A stretch of DNA of 64,000 nt. It comes from Osmanthus fragrans (taxonomy: Eukaryota > Streptophyta > Magnoliopsida > Lamiales > Oleaceae). Shown here one piece after another: positions 11,376 through 24,343 of this stretch. The DNA is taken from positions 19,368,116 to 19,432,115 of the forward strand of contig CM033359.1 of assembly GCA_019395295.1 (NCBI GenBank). The letters run 5' to 3'. Positions within the stretch are counted from its first letter, which is position 1; every line of letters begins with the position of its first letter. The notes under the pieces are model-generated. The model saw only the letters and a list, made by a program, of their open reading frames with translations. It did not search any database and was not told the origin of the DNA. A program made the position numbers and the translations under genes.

Positions 11376-12018
11376 TTTCTAATGGTCATTGAAATTCAAG
11401 TAAAGTTTCAAATTGATCATTAAATTATTCTTGTGATTCATTTAATCACTAAAATAAATACTATTACGTAATTGGTTACTCCGTTAATTTTATTAGTGCC
11501 ATAATCAACACGGTAGCTATTAAATCTTCACCTCTACTAATTTCCATTGAAGTGAACAATTTTTACAAGTTGGCCTCCTATTTTTTAGTTGGGTTGCAAG
11601 CTTTTTAGTCGAAATTAGGATTAGGATTGAAGGAGCATTTCGAGATTTTTATTCTATTTTGAAGACTTCTAATTTCACGACATGAACACTACAATATCAA
11701 GGTTGGTTCATCGACCCAACATAAAATTTAGAGTTAATGTTGCTAAAGGAGTGATTAGCTATGTAATATCATTTAAATGTACAATTAGGCCTATATCTGA
11801 CTTGTGTTTTTCAACTATTTATTAATTTTCAAGTCAATTTTTTTGTCTAAACATTTTAAGGAATTCATAATTGCTATCTACTTATTTATCATTTATTTTC
11901 ATATATTTATAATCTAAACTGTTTATAACTACTTCTTAAATATACTCTAAATGAATCCCCAAAATATTTTAGCGATCAATTTGAAACTTCCCTCGAACCT
12001 TGGTGACCATTTGAGAAA
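11376..12018. mobile_element. DNA transposon relic with TIRs of about 45 bp, upstream of the coiled-coil gene
   Basis: The left end (11376-11425, including 'aagtttcaaattgatc') is matched in reverse complement by the right end (11961-12018, including 'gatcaatttgaaactt'), and the outer parts also agree ('aatggtca' against 'tgaccatt'). No transposase ORF is present, so it is non-autonomous. It ends about 260 bp before the start codon of the next gene. Confidence 0.55.
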
Positions 12019-12275
12019 AATCTCTCTTTTTTGATAGTTTTTCCCCCGATAAGGGTATTATCGTCCATTTAGAAAAATTCCAAGAAACGTGCAGGCTGTG
12101 CCCGTCTTAGAAAATAAAGATCTTCATTTATCAACGTACGTTTAGTCTCTCGTGCACAACGTCGGTTTCCCCAAGAACACACCTCTAAAAATCCAGTCGA
12201 AGTAAAAAATCCTGACAAAAAATTCACAAAAATATATTAGGTAGGAGGAGCGCCGGAACCTCCAATAGTGGCTTT
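12019..12275 (+). promoter_or_regulatory. Promoter and 5' leader region of the coiled-coil gene
   Basis: This is the interval between the TIR element and the ATG at 12276. It is less AT-rich near the ATG and has no clear TATA box that I can defend. The transcription start cannot be placed. Confidence 0.35.
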
Positions 12276-15200
12276 ATGGCGGCGTTAAAATTGTTCGTAT
12301 TTACTGTTTTTCTCTCTCTAATCCTCACCCACATCAGAGCTGATGCTGATTCCCTAATCTCCGTCGTTGACGATGAAGTCCAAGTACCCAGATCGGATGG
12401 CTCTGATTCTGTTTTGATAGAACAACTCAAATCTAAGATCCATAGTCTTGGTTAGTCAGCTCAGAAAATTTTCGATTTTTATTTTTATATTGTAAAGCCC
12501 ATGGATATTTTAATAAATGACAGTTCCATTTTTTGAGTATTAAGCTATTTCTGTTTTTCTTTTGTAAATTTTGAGTGATTGTGATTTATGGGTTATTGGA
12601 TTTTGACGATTGCTATTGAAACTTGTAAGCCTTTGTTTGCAAAATAATTATGCGGAAGCGCATTTGAAGAACTTTTGGGTAAATATTTATATAGATGGAG
12701 ATGTTAGCTAATGAACTGAAAAAGAATGCCAACATATGTATGGAGAGTGGAGATAAGGTTTTGAGTAGTAAGTTGTGTGTGTTGCTATTGTGTCATTTTA
12801 GGCGTGTGGAATTTTCTGGAAACTGACCTCCCCGTGGGGTGTACACAGTAAAAAATTGTATACCTTCATGGGTTCCAATAAGGGGCACGTGTTGTTTCAC
12901 CATCGAATTGATCCCATTCCGTTGATTTAGAACTAACACCTGATTGCAAATCATTAGTGCATTTTTTCTGCCTGTGATATATATTTGGAGTGGTGTTGGT
13001 GTAGTTGTGAGGTATGCAAGGTAGTTGCCAAGATTGTCTTGTTATCGTTCGATATGTCAAGTCCATGAAAGAATTAATTTGAAAAGTATATTTTGGACAG
13101 GAAAATGCCTAGATGTTATGTTTAGTGCTAGTAATTATCTATTTATGTGCAACACTGAAAGGGAAACCAAGTCATGTGGTTCATAAGACAAAAGGATGAA
13201 GCAACGTGGCTGTGTACCTTTAACCTCTTTTCAAATCCAGAATTTGCAGAGTAGCAGTCATCATATTTTTCGTCTTTTGCTCAAACAACTATAAATAACT
13301 ATTGCCTTCACCTGCATGCCATAAAAAAGGGAAGGAAACAATTGGTGGAAGAATAAACTAGACTTTGCTGAAGTGAACGGTTCTAAAAAAAATACTAAAA
13401 AAATGAATGGCAGCTAAGATTACCGAGCAGAAGTATAAGCTTCTATTATGAAGCCGATGTGGTAGGTGTAGAACTATGAACTATGCCAGTGAAGTTGTGG
13501 CATGGAGGCCTAGTGTAAATCTACCCGATTTGTAATCATTCTACTGACTTTTGTTTCTAATTTACCTTTGGAGGAAGTGATTACTTATACTTACATTTCT
13601 GCACAAGACTAGCTTGCAGCAGGACATTAGAATTCAACAATAGCTGTTCTCCACTAGATTGCATCCTTTTCCCTGTGGACCAAACTTATACATGAATTTG
13701 CCCCCTTCTTGGGGGTAAGCCACAAGTAATGAAATGATTTGTTTACTTTATTCATCTAATAGCGGACTCTAACTGTATTTTTATATTTTTCTCACACATT
13801 TCTATTGTTTGAAGAGTCTCATATTGAGGAGAAAGCTCAAGAAATAAAAGGTAAGGATGAGGTTATTGCTGCAAAGGAGAAGATAATCAAAGAAAAATCA
13901 AACAACATTACATCATTGCAGAATGAAATTGGTTCTCTACAAGTGAGACATTAAAATCCCTTGAACTCGATCGTTATATTCTTTTTCCTGTTAGTGAAAA
14001 TGATATTTGTTTGTTAGAAAAATGGAACATTAGCTGCCGAGGAACAGGTGGGGAAGGCACATGCACGAGCTGAAGAATTGGAAAAGCAGGTGGAGAAACT
14101 CAAAACAGACATCGAAGTGAAAACTAAGGAAAAAGAAGTATTTAAAGCCCGAGCAGAGGAAGCTGTAAAGAAGACGGTTGAATTAAATGCCAAAGTTGAG
14201 AGTGTAAGATGTTTCTTTGTCTACCGTGCTTGTAAATTATTTTACACATAACAATGGCCTCAAGTTTCATAACTTTTGTCTTTTAATAGTGGAGTCTGAA
14301 ACGATCATATATCCAGTGACTCTCTCTCCTTTTTTGATTTATTGTGATTTGGTGTCTTTGTTTATTAAAGATGAAATGTGGAGAACTTGGTCTGGGCATA
14401 TTTTGTGAAGCCTGTTTTATGCATTGGTTTGGAAAACTAATGGAACTAACATTAGTGGTAAACCTAGGGTAGAGGACGGCCTGAAATCATATGGAATTAG
14501 GTAAACGGAGAGGTTATAAGCCTTGGTAGTTTCATTCTGGAGATGGCTGCTGATAGAGTGACATAAGAGGTGGAAGAAAATGATCAGTGTATCCGACTCC
14601 ATATGAGGATGAGATGAATTTAATTTTTTTGTGTTCATGTGACTTTTATATGATTTATGCTTATTATATTGAAAAGATTTATATATCCTAATCATCACGC
14701 GAGGTAGTACATGTGGTAATGCACAAGGACGTGATTAATGCCGTATGCATTAAAAAAGAAAGGAGATGATTCTGCTGAAATTTGTCAAAAGATACTACAA
14801 GTAATATAACATAGTCTATTTTTTTATTTTATATGCACCATTTGCTACCCGTGGAAAATGGAAAGTAAAACACTTTCTTTCTCGCTATCAGTACTTCAAT
14901 CTAACTCTCGTTTCATGTTTGTGCATTGGTTGCTATCGTTCTGCTTGTAGCTTCAAAAGGTTATTGATGAACAGAAAGCAAACTTACGTAAAACTGAACG
15001 AGCTCTTCATATTGCTGAGGTATATTACTAATGCTTCAAATACTTGTTTAATTTGTTTAAAAATTTAGTTCGGATAATTAGTTGCTTTTTCTTTAAAAAT
15101 TCTATGCAGGATGAATTGATGAAGGCGAAGTCTGAATATACGTCCAAAACTAGAGAGTTGATGGAGGTAAGCTTTCAATGGTTTTTTTAATGTTTCTTAC

Positions 15201-18200
15201 TACCCTTTTCTATGCTTTTTTTATAGGAGTTCAATTTTGGAGTCTCATTTAACTTTCTTAATGCTTAAATGCTCTATTGCATTTCATGATACTTCTGTTG
15301 CTTGTGTATTGATTTTTGCCTTGATTGACCTATCAGACACAATCTCTTTCCACTATTGTTCTTCTGCAGCACTGTAATTGATTCATTCCCTCAACATGGC
15401 TATAATGCTTATTCACACCATCTAGGTTCTATACAAACTTTTCATTTAAGGCTAGGGAATAGTATTAAGCCCCTGTTTGATGGCCATTATTTGAAAAAAA
15501 ATGTTTTGAATAGTGAATTTTTGGAGAATGTGTGGTTAAAAAGTAGGGAAAAGTTGTGTTTACGTGCATAATATCTTATTGTGCGAATGTATGGTTGAAA
15601 ATGAGTATGTAGCATAAAGAGTTTTGAAATAATGATTGTCAAGCTAGGGCTAATTGTAGTCATGATTCAGTTGCATGTCAATTCTCACTCTATCAGACTT
15701 TTGTTTCTCTTGTTTTTTCACAATCCTGAATAACTATTTATATATCTTCAATATTTTTATATCATGGAAATGTTGAACTCTTTTCTAGTTCATGTTTATT
15801 TTGGATAACCTTTTCACTAAGCTCATTTTGTTGATGAAACTTAGTTTCATATTAAACATACCTGGTCTAATTGCTCTTTCCCTATATTTTTTTGTCTCAA
15901 TTTTGTCTGTGCACATCATTTTTCTGGTATCTGAGCCAAACATTTTTTACTTTCTCTTCTTCTAATCTCACTTTGTTGGATAGTGACAACTATAATCTCT
16001 TTACGCCATGAAAGAGTGAGGGAAACTTGGTGGTTCTATTAGTCACAAAATTAATTATTCACTGATATATATATATATATATATATATTTTTCTCTATGG
16101 TATTTTCTGTCCTATAATTTTTTGTTTTTATGCTGATCAAAACTGCATTTAATATATCATAAATTGACACCTAATGGAAACTATAGAGTTGACTGTGGAG
16201 TTTCTATTATGCTTCTAGCTTCTTTATGATAAAAGTCTGTGGCCCCAGTTGTCATTGGGTCTTTGTGAAAACGTACAATAGTATGTGCCTGTCGAAATTT
16301 GGCTGTAAACTATCAGATATTTTCCAATTAATTTGGCATTCACTAGCAGAACCAGATCACAATGCAATTCCAATTAAGAGCTTCCTTGCACATTTTATGC
16401 TCTTCTTCAATGCTCATCTGGATTTTATGGATATATCTGCTTTTCTTCTTGTTTACTTTTTCTTTATCGGCACGAACCCTGTTTTTTATATACATATATA
16501 TGCTAAATGTTTTCAGCCAAAGTATTTCCTTGCAGTAGCTGGTCAACATATTCTCTGTGATGCATAATTTGTTCAGATATTTTTTTGGGCTCTAATTGGT
16601 GTGAGTTTTGTTCCACACGTATGCTTAAATTTGTGCCATTCATTCCCTTTGATGAGCTATGCTGTGAAGAACACTTTTACTTCTCTTTTTGGGTGTTATA
16701 TGGCCTTATTTCATTTTATGATATATATAATTAGGTTCATGGTGCATGGCTTCCACCTTGGCTTGCAGTTCATTTTATTCATTACCAGGTTTTGTTTTCT
16801 GTTCTTTTGCTGCTTCTTGTATATTACCTGACAATTCTTGTGAGTTTTGACTAAGTTTGTTATTTGCAGTCACTTCTGGAGAAAAACTGGAATGTACATG
16901 GAAGACCTGCCTTGGAGATGGCAATGCAGAAGGCATGTGTCTAAGTTGCATAGAGTACATTAAGCTTCCTCCTAGACATTGTTTGTGTATGAAGGAATTA
17001 TGAAATGTTACATTCTCGCCTTCAGCCTCCTTTTTTCAGTAGCCCATACCTATCTGTATTTTTCAGGCAATTGAGAAGAAGGCCCAACTTGAAGAATGGG
17101 CTGCACCACATGTTGAAACCATGAAAACTGTAAGTCAACTTTGCATATGCTAGGCTAAGTATGAGTGTTTGATTTGCTCTAATTGATGTTAATGCAGAAA
17201 GCAGGGATTATGGCATGCATTCATGGTTAAGTTGTTTCTTTCAATTGATTGTCCATCGTACATTTTCTCTCTCTTTGGCATATATTTTGTTGCATTTCTA
17301 TCTGACATGAGATAAGAAACTTACATTAGTTAGTTGCATTTCAAGTGAGAGAAATGGGACACCACTATAACTTTTTAGTCGACACCATAATTACTTTTAT
17401 AATATTTTACATTATTCCTGATTTGAATTTTTATGTGCTGATTTATCCCCTCCATCCTGTGTGAAGAAATGGATCCCAGCCATAAAGGAACAGTGGATAG
17501 TGGTAAAAACTAATGCTGAACCCCATGTGCAAATGCTAACTATGAAAACTCTCGAGATATATGAGGTATCAAAGAACACTGTGACTCTTCGTATCATCCA
17601 AGTTCAGGAAATTGCTGATCCTTATTTTCAAGTGAGATATCCATCTACTCAACCTTATTTGTTTACTCTCTCTTCACCATCTGAAGTAAATTTAATTAAA
17701 CTGCAGGAATTAAGGAAATTTAGCAAACCATATATTGATCAGGTTGCCACTGCAACAAGACCTCATGTTGATAAAATACGGACTACTTTGAAACCCTATA
17801 CAAAGAAGGCAGTTCATGCTTATGGAAAGTTCCTTGAATGTGCAACAGTGTACCACCATCAGGTATGATAGTTCTATATATATTCCCCACTCTAATTTTT
17901 TTATTGGTGCACTTTTACAGTTTGCTTTAGATTCAACGTGTTTATATGAGCATTACCTTCTTTGTACCCAATTTATTTTATCATTAGACTTAAGTCTGCG
18001 CTATCTGACTCTTACTCCGACTCAGTTGAATGCATACACACTCTACACCTCCGAGCTTTTAGTCTTTAAGATCCGAATACTGTAGTTCAAACTTCAAATG
18101 TGATTTTTGGTGGATAGATGGAGATTACATTGAAAGTTGTTCTTAATTTAGAGAATTTTAATAGCTTATTCCACTGTATAGAGAACTGATCCCCGCACTT

Positions 18201-18818
18201 TTTGCTGCACTGTTAATGACTTTTAGAAGTTTTTAAAAATCATCAAATCCAACTAAACTGGGAAGTCACCACCAGAAGAATGCCACTGTTGTAGCCAAAC
18301 TTCACAACACTCATCTCTTTGTCATGTTGTATTATTTTGATTTGATGTCTTATCTTTTCTGAAGGTTCAAGATGCTGTGCACGAAAAACTGAAGAGTCAC
18401 GAGCTTACAAGACCTCTTGCAACAAGAGAGTTTGTTTGGTTTGTTGTAAGTTTTTCTAATCTTTCTATGGCCATGTCTCCAATTTTTCACTGTCAAGATC
18501 CATGTGTCAGTTAGGCTCTAACTGACTTTTTATGTGCCAGGCTTCTGCTGTGCTGGCTCTGCCCATCATTATTCTGTTCAAAATATGTTCAGGTGTCTTC
18601 TGGTTAGTTGTTTAACTTGCCTACTTGTTGGTCTTTGATTATTTTCATAAATTCTTTCTACTTTAAAACTAAGGAGATTCTATTTTAAGGGCTCTCTCTT
18701 TTGTTGGTAGTCAATCATTTTACCTACATATTGCAGTAAAAAGGCGAAAAAACCCATTAGGAATGGCAACTCTAACCATTCACGTCGGAAGGGAAAACGT
18801 GGACATGCAGACAAGTAA
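12276..18818 (+). CDS. Secretory-pathway coiled-coil protein with C-terminal membrane anchor (At2g24420/At4g31340-like), 13 exons, 446 aa
   Basis: Exons: 12276-12450, 13815-13942, 14018-14203, 14951-15019, 15110-15166, 16735-16788, 16870-16932, 17067-17129, 17467-17631, 17707-17862, 18365-18445, 18541-18602, 18737-18818. All phases agree and give 446 codons plus TAA. A signal peptide (MAALKLFVFTVFLSLILTHI) is followed by a Lys/Glu-rich coiled coil (about 50-205), the conserved block HGAWLPPWLAV (about 206-216), a long helical part with repeated PHV/PYI motifs (about 245-370), and one membrane segment (about 395-418) with a basic tail ending KGKRGHADK. Database names for the family ('DNA repair ATPase-related', 'myosin heavy chain-related') rest on coiled-coil similarity. 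I infer an ER or endomembrane protein; its function is unknown. Intron 7 is GC-AG and intron 5 holds a MITE. There are no stops or frameshifts, so it is probably functional. Confidence 0.88.
15469..15650. mobile_element. Tourist-like MITE in intron 5 of the coiled-coil gene
   Basis: The ends are 'gcccctgtttgatggcc' and the inverted partner '...gtcaagctagggc', continuing inward as 'cattatttgaaaa' against 'ttttgaaataatg'. TAA is duplicated at 15466-15468 and 15651-15653, the 3-bp duplication of PIF/Harbinger elements. It is 182 bp long with no coding capacity. Confidence 0.7.
16066..16088. repeat. (TA)n microsatellite in intron 5
   Basis: This is an uninterrupted run of TA dinucleotides. Confidence 0.85.
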
Positions 18819-19479
18819 AGTTGCGAACTTTGTTATCTAGTACTATGATTCAAGGTGTGCTATTAAACCTCTTAAGAATACTTAATATTGTTGGGATCTT
18901 TTGTACGTTGTTCATGTATGCTAATATACTTCACTTGTGCACATATGTGATAAATTGTATATACATGCATACACGTGTATCCTCTTATTAGTTGGATTTG
19001 AGTGGTGCGGGTGCGTAGGAGGGGTCAACCCCTTCCATGAGGCTCTAAGTTGCAGATATGCTGGAACTTATCCACTATGCTAATCCAGTCGCGTTTTTAT
19101 TAGCAAATGAAGCAGTTGTGCAGGAGGGAGAAAATAATGTGTGCTTCTATTAGATCCTGTTGTCACATATGAAGTTGGTTACAGAAGAGAACTTGACATT
19201 CTTTATACAAGGCTTTCACGGGCTTCAGTAAAAATTAGGTCAACCACTTTAGTAAAGTGAAAAGGAATAGAAAATAGTTCTGTAGAGTCCACTGTCAGAT
19301 TCTTGCATGTGGGCCCGTACATTGCAGGGTTCGAGGGTATAGATGGTATTAGAGCCAATTCTAGGGTACAATGGGTGTCAGGGGCCCAATTGATTGGGAA
19401 ATCATGGAATGGGAAAGGAATTACTTCACATCTAACGGGATATTTGTGATGTCCCATGTCAGTTGTGGAAGAATTAATA
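18819..19479. other. 3' flank of the coiled-coil gene
   Basis: This probably holds the 3' UTR near 18819-18980. No further gene is supported. Confidence 0.4.
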
Positions 19480-19482
19480 TTA

Positions 19483-19627
19483 GCCTCTGTTTGGCTAATT
19501 TATAAGTGGTCAAACTTCATTTTTAACCGCACATTCCAATAGACCCACAAGTAGTATCCACTTATGCACCACTCATTTATATTTATTTATGAATTTAACC
19601 ATTTATAAATTCTTCCCAAATGGATGC
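19483..19627. mobile_element. Tourist-like MITE with TTA duplication
   Basis: It starts 'gcctctgtttggctaatt' and ends with the imperfect inverse '...cccaaatggatgc'; inward, 'atttataagtggt' pairs with 'accatttataaat'. TTA flanks it at 19480-19482 and 19628-19630. It is 145 bp long. Confidence 0.7.
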
Positions 19628-20708
19628 TTAATTATGTAGGTGTGATGGGCATCTATAGTATCATGGTTTAGCTTTTTTAAAAGAACAAATGTCAAATCAT
19701 TTGTGCAGCCCCTGCAGGTATAAAGTGGGACACATTTGGTGCTAAATGAATGATAAGACAGTTTAGATTTTGAACGTGTCTTGAACTACTTGATTAAATT
19801 TTATGGTCTTGGGTATACTAGTGCGCTTCAGAAGCCAAGGTAATAGAGTTCACACACTTTAAACCATATTCAGTTCCGTCTGGTTTCAACTTATGAGCCA
19901 ATTTGTGATGGCTTTAGACGAGTCAAACTGGAGCTGATCCTATTCAGCTAGAGTATCTTTACAACCTCAGCCACTCACAAGTAATGAGAAAAGGCTATGA
20001 ATATTTGAATGTCGAATTAATTGAAATTGTTTAAAATGCACACATACATTTTCTATACTATTGTTTCTTTATGTCATTGTTTATTTTCTTAAGATGAGAC
20101 GGTAGGTAGTTCTGGATTTAAATGAATTGGTGAAAAAGAATGTATGTAGCCTGACTCCAGTTTTATTGGAACAAGGCTTAACTCACTGTTTGTGGGCAGT
20201 TTCTTGATTTGAGGAGAGACTGTTTGAGTAGATGGCTACATTCCCCTGTATAAATTCCGTTTTCAAATTCGATGATTCATCTCAATCACGCTTCAATTCT
20301 TTTTTCTGTGTTTCGTGCAGATGGTTTTGGTCTTTTCCCACTAATGTTTGGGGCTTCAAGTTACTGGGAATGTTTTTCGAAGTTCCATTTCATTTGTGAA
20401 GGAAGGATGTGGCAATAGAAAATTCTATTTTTGAAATATTACACTTGGTAGTTTCAAATGGTTAGCATAGTAATTTGTGTATTATCTATGTAATATTCTG
20501 GTGTAATTTTCTTTAACTTTTGCTGTTAAACCTTCCTATAAATTTCTTGCATGTTTTGTAGATTTCAATTTTTTTCCAATTTTTCTAAAATATATATGGA
20601 TATTGGGGCACTGAACGAACTCTTGTAGCCATTTAAACAGCAAGAAATTGATATATTATTAATAAGTAGGTGCAATATATTTACTTGTTGATCCTTAAGT
20701 TATCTACG

Positions 20709-20850
20709 CCTCTGTTTGGCAAATTTATAATGATTTATAAAGAGACAATAGTGGAAATGTATCTACTATAATTACTAGTTGTGAAAGTTTAATTGAAATT
20801 GATGACTTTTGACTATTTATAAATTGTTTCAAAGTTATTTCAAATGGAGG
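20709..20850. mobile_element. Tourist-like MITE, same family as 19483
   Basis: The left end 'cctctgtttggcaaattt' and right end 'aaagttatttcaaatggagg' are imperfect inverses, and the inner 'tttataa' blocks match the 19483 element. The duplication is not clear. Confidence 0.5.
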
Positions 20851-22003
20851 ATAATTAATTTTAAGAATTTTAAAGTAAAAATGTAGTGGGAATATGAAAT
20901 TCCACACTTAAAAGTAAAAATGAAGAGAGCAAAATAATGTTTTATAATTTTTTTTTATAAATTTTTTGGGTGTCACTCTGAACAAAAATGTGTAGATTCT
21001 ATTAAAGTAATTTTTTGAAGAGGCTAGTTTGCTTAAATGATAAGGGATTGGAGAATTTTTTTGTCTCGTATAATTCTTAATCAAGCTGTAGATATTTGAT
21101 TGTCTTTCATTCATTTATTTATTTTAATTAACAGCCCGCCATTGTAAATTTGTAAGATGATGGACATTTAAAATTATCGTTACAACTCACAAGATGTGCA
21201 TGTTAGGAAAGATGGGGTCGAGTATGATACATTAAACATGTACTCAATATTGTTGTTCGATCAACTGATTGTTGGAACAACTCGAGCCGGGGAGGATATT
21301 GGCGAGGATATCGATTTAGAAAGATGAAGGGCCTAAAAGTTTACTTGTATTTGATTTATCGGTAACAAATTTTTTATGAATCACAGCAATCGTATTCTTG
21401 ATGAGCATACCCAAGATTAGTAAAGTAAGAGAGTTGCAATAGGTTGACAATCATTATATTCTTCGGACATCGTTATTATTTTTTTTAGTAAAAGTATCGA
21501 TAGATGAACAAAACGAAACAGTGAAAAAGAATTTATGTAACTGACTTAATATCTGTTGAAAATAAGACTTGTTGTTATTACTATACAGATTATCAATCAT
21601 ATTAAGATGGAACTATCAAGTTTGCATTTCGAAAAAAAAAAAAAAAACCTTCTCAAACCAAAAAAATGGATATATTACTTTATGATAAAAAAATTGCACA
21701 AAAAAGTGGGATATCTAAACAATCTTGTTGACATTTTCGCTATCTATGATACTATATAATAAGTGTACGGATTGTGACAAGTAATAAAGCGAAGAAAATT
21801 GTCGAATCCCATGATAATTGACCTACTTGTACTTAAATGATTAAATACTAGTCGATTGAATTTTTAAGGGCACACACTCAAATTGATTTGGTCATTTTAA
21901 CAAGCTAAGTAACGTATAAAATTAAAGCAAAATTAAGGCTATGGCTAAATTGACCAAAGTTTATATTTTCCCCTCTTGTATTTTCTTGTATACATTTCTC
22001 AAA

Positions 22004-22005
<2 letters not shown>
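20851..22005. other. AT-rich intergenic DNA
   Basis: I see no gene, RNA or bounded element. An A-run lies at 21631-21646. Confidence 0.5.
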
Positions 22006-22072
<67 letters not shown>

Positions 22073-22136
22073 GTGAAAGAAAAGGGATATTTATAATTTT
22101 GTGTTGTGTATTTGAAGTCCCAAAAATACCCTTAAA

Positions 22137-22186
<50 letters not shown>

Positions 22187-22254
22187 GTGAAAGAAAAGGG
22201 ATATTTATAATTTTGTGTTGTGTATTTGAAGTCCCAAAAATACCCTTAAAAAGT
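22006..22254. repeat. (CT)n arrays with an exact 74-bp tandem duplication
   Basis: A (CT)n run at 22006-22067 is followed by a 74-bp unit (22067-22140), a second (CT)n run (22141-22181) and an identical 74-bp unit (22181-22254). The copies agree at every base I compared, so the duplication is recent. Confidence 0.9.
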
Positions 22255-23071
22255 CTCAAAATTAGATAACATTTAAATGATATATTATATTCATAATAGG
22301 AGGCCAATAACCTTGTCACGATTCTCTAAAAAGTTCACTTCTATCGATGTTCGATATTCGTTTTCGATCTTTTCTTTGCCAACATGCTATCTAAGCTTGG
22401 GGTTATTTCTAAGACTTGAAAATAAATAGAAATCAAAATGGACTTACATAAAATCTTCCTTTAAAAGTAAAGATAAGTGTGCCAAATGCTCACTATATTT
22501 TTTTTCTTATTTTCCTAGTAATTCTGACGGGAGTGTCATTCGATTTGACCCTCTAATTTTCTGTCCTAAAATATTTATTAAATTTGCAGCTTGAAGGATA
22601 GTTATCAGATCAAAATTTTCTTAAGTAGATTAAGATTAATCAACAAGCATATTCAAGAGAGTTACACTTATACAACGTAGATGAGTATGGAACACGCACA
22701 AATTTAAACTCACTTTTTTCAAAACCTTAATTTTTTAATTAAGTAATCTGTGTCTCTCTCAAATATTAAAAAACAAATTATTCGTACTCTGAAAATAGTA
22801 ACATATTTCCTTTCCTTAATTATGGGACTAACTTGCAACAGAGAGAGCAACGGGAGCTATTTTGAAAATGCAACTTCGACTGATGGAGTTTCGACGGCTT
22901 GATTCATACACGCAAAATCATCATAGATGAGACTCTTCTATAAATTCATCATCCGCTGCCATATTTGTTAGAATCGTGCATTCTAACGTCCGAAGTACTG
23001 AAAGGGAAGTTTGGATTAAAGCACTTACATTGAAGAGCTTTAACCCTCATAAAATGGAATCTATTCCAAAT
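22255..23071. other. Intergenic DNA before the copia element
   Basis: No gene is supported. This is the left flank of the copia insertion. Confidence 0.45.
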
Positions 23072-23076
23072 GTACA

Positions 23077-23756
23077 TGTGAGGATGGCACAATGATGATG
23101 GGCTGATCCACTCACCTGATAGGCTTGTGGGCAGGATCTTTAATGGTCCATTGGGCTGGCTTGACACTTGATAAAACATGTTGCTGAAACACGATTTCTC
23201 CTTTGATAGAACATATGCACCTGATCTTGCCATGTGTCTCCGGCTGCACCATTGGATCAAAAGAGATCTAGAGACTACGATATTAATCTGACATTAGGGT
23301 TTGAGTTGAATGACTTTTCATTAAACTCGTCTCTTGAATACTATCTCTGGTTCTTCGAGTTCTTCCATCTTCCGTACTCTAAATCTCCCTTTGATTGATG
23401 AGATAAAATTACAGCCCTTTTAGTATAGATCTTGAGTGATTTGTATAAGCATATTTATGACATTCTTGAGTGAATGTTATTTTGTACAGTGAGGGTTTGT
23501 TCGATTGAGATCTTGTGTGTTGTTTGTCTGAGTGACATGGAGATTTGCACTGGACCGTTCATTTGATTCCATTGATATAGTGATTTCCTTCCCGTGACGG
23601 AAGCTCAAAAGGAGATTAGGAACTCCGGTTCTGAACCTCTTGCCTTAGGGCGAAAATCATTGTGTTTTGTGTTCTTTATTTTCTTTACTGTTTTTGCTTT
23701 TACTTTCACTATTTTTGTTGAATGATAAATGGCTAATACTCGAACTAATCGTAATA
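23077..23756 (+). repeat. 5' LTR of the copia element (680 bp)
   Basis: It begins TGTGAGGATGG and ends ...CGTAATA, where the right LTR has CGTAACA, so the terminal CA has mutated to TA. Confidence 0.93.
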
Positions 23757-23757
23757 G

Positions 23758-23769
23758 TGGTATCAGAGC
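23758..23769 (+). other. Primer-binding site (initiator tRNA-Met) of the copia element
   Basis: TGGTATCAGAGC, complementary to the 3' end of plant initiator tRNA-Met, lies one base after the 5' LTR. Confidence 0.9.
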
Positions 23770-24343
23770 TTGTTAACGGTGGTTCTTGATTCCAATTCTG
23801 TAGTTATGAAAGTCTTCACACTTGTCTTCGGTTAATCTTTGTGATTTCTTGAGAAATCCGGTGAGTTCGTTCCAATTTCTCTGTACAGTTTACAATACTT
23901 GCTTGTGCTTAGAACTTATTGTAAACCTGGTAAATCTTTAGACCTGAGATTCTTCTTGGTGATACTTTTGTCCTGAAACCCTTTGAGCTGTCTGGAATCT
24001 GAGTGTAGCTTTGATTCAAATCAACGGTCTATATTGTATTTTACATGTTCTTGCTTATGTTCTTTAATATAAAGTATTAAACATGTATGATTGGTGTTTT
24101 TGTTACAAGATATTCTATTATTCTGATCTTAGTTGAATAATTCTTGGTGAATGAACTGCTGAGATCTTACTGAATAATTTGTGCTATACAACCTACTTGT
24201 TGACTGCACAACTCAGTCCGCTATATTGCATGTGATATTTGTGTTCTTGTAAGTTGTATATAACTTTGGAGGACTGTGTGATCTACTTGTATTGCTTTCA
24301 CTCAAATTGTGTTTTGATCAATTGCCTGCTAAATTTGAACTTG

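Noticed and set aside
21976..22269. Ser-Leu repeat ORF (and Arg-Glu ORF on the other strand)
   Set aside because: Produced by the (CT)n arrays and the duplicated 74-bp unit; no start context or conserved domain.
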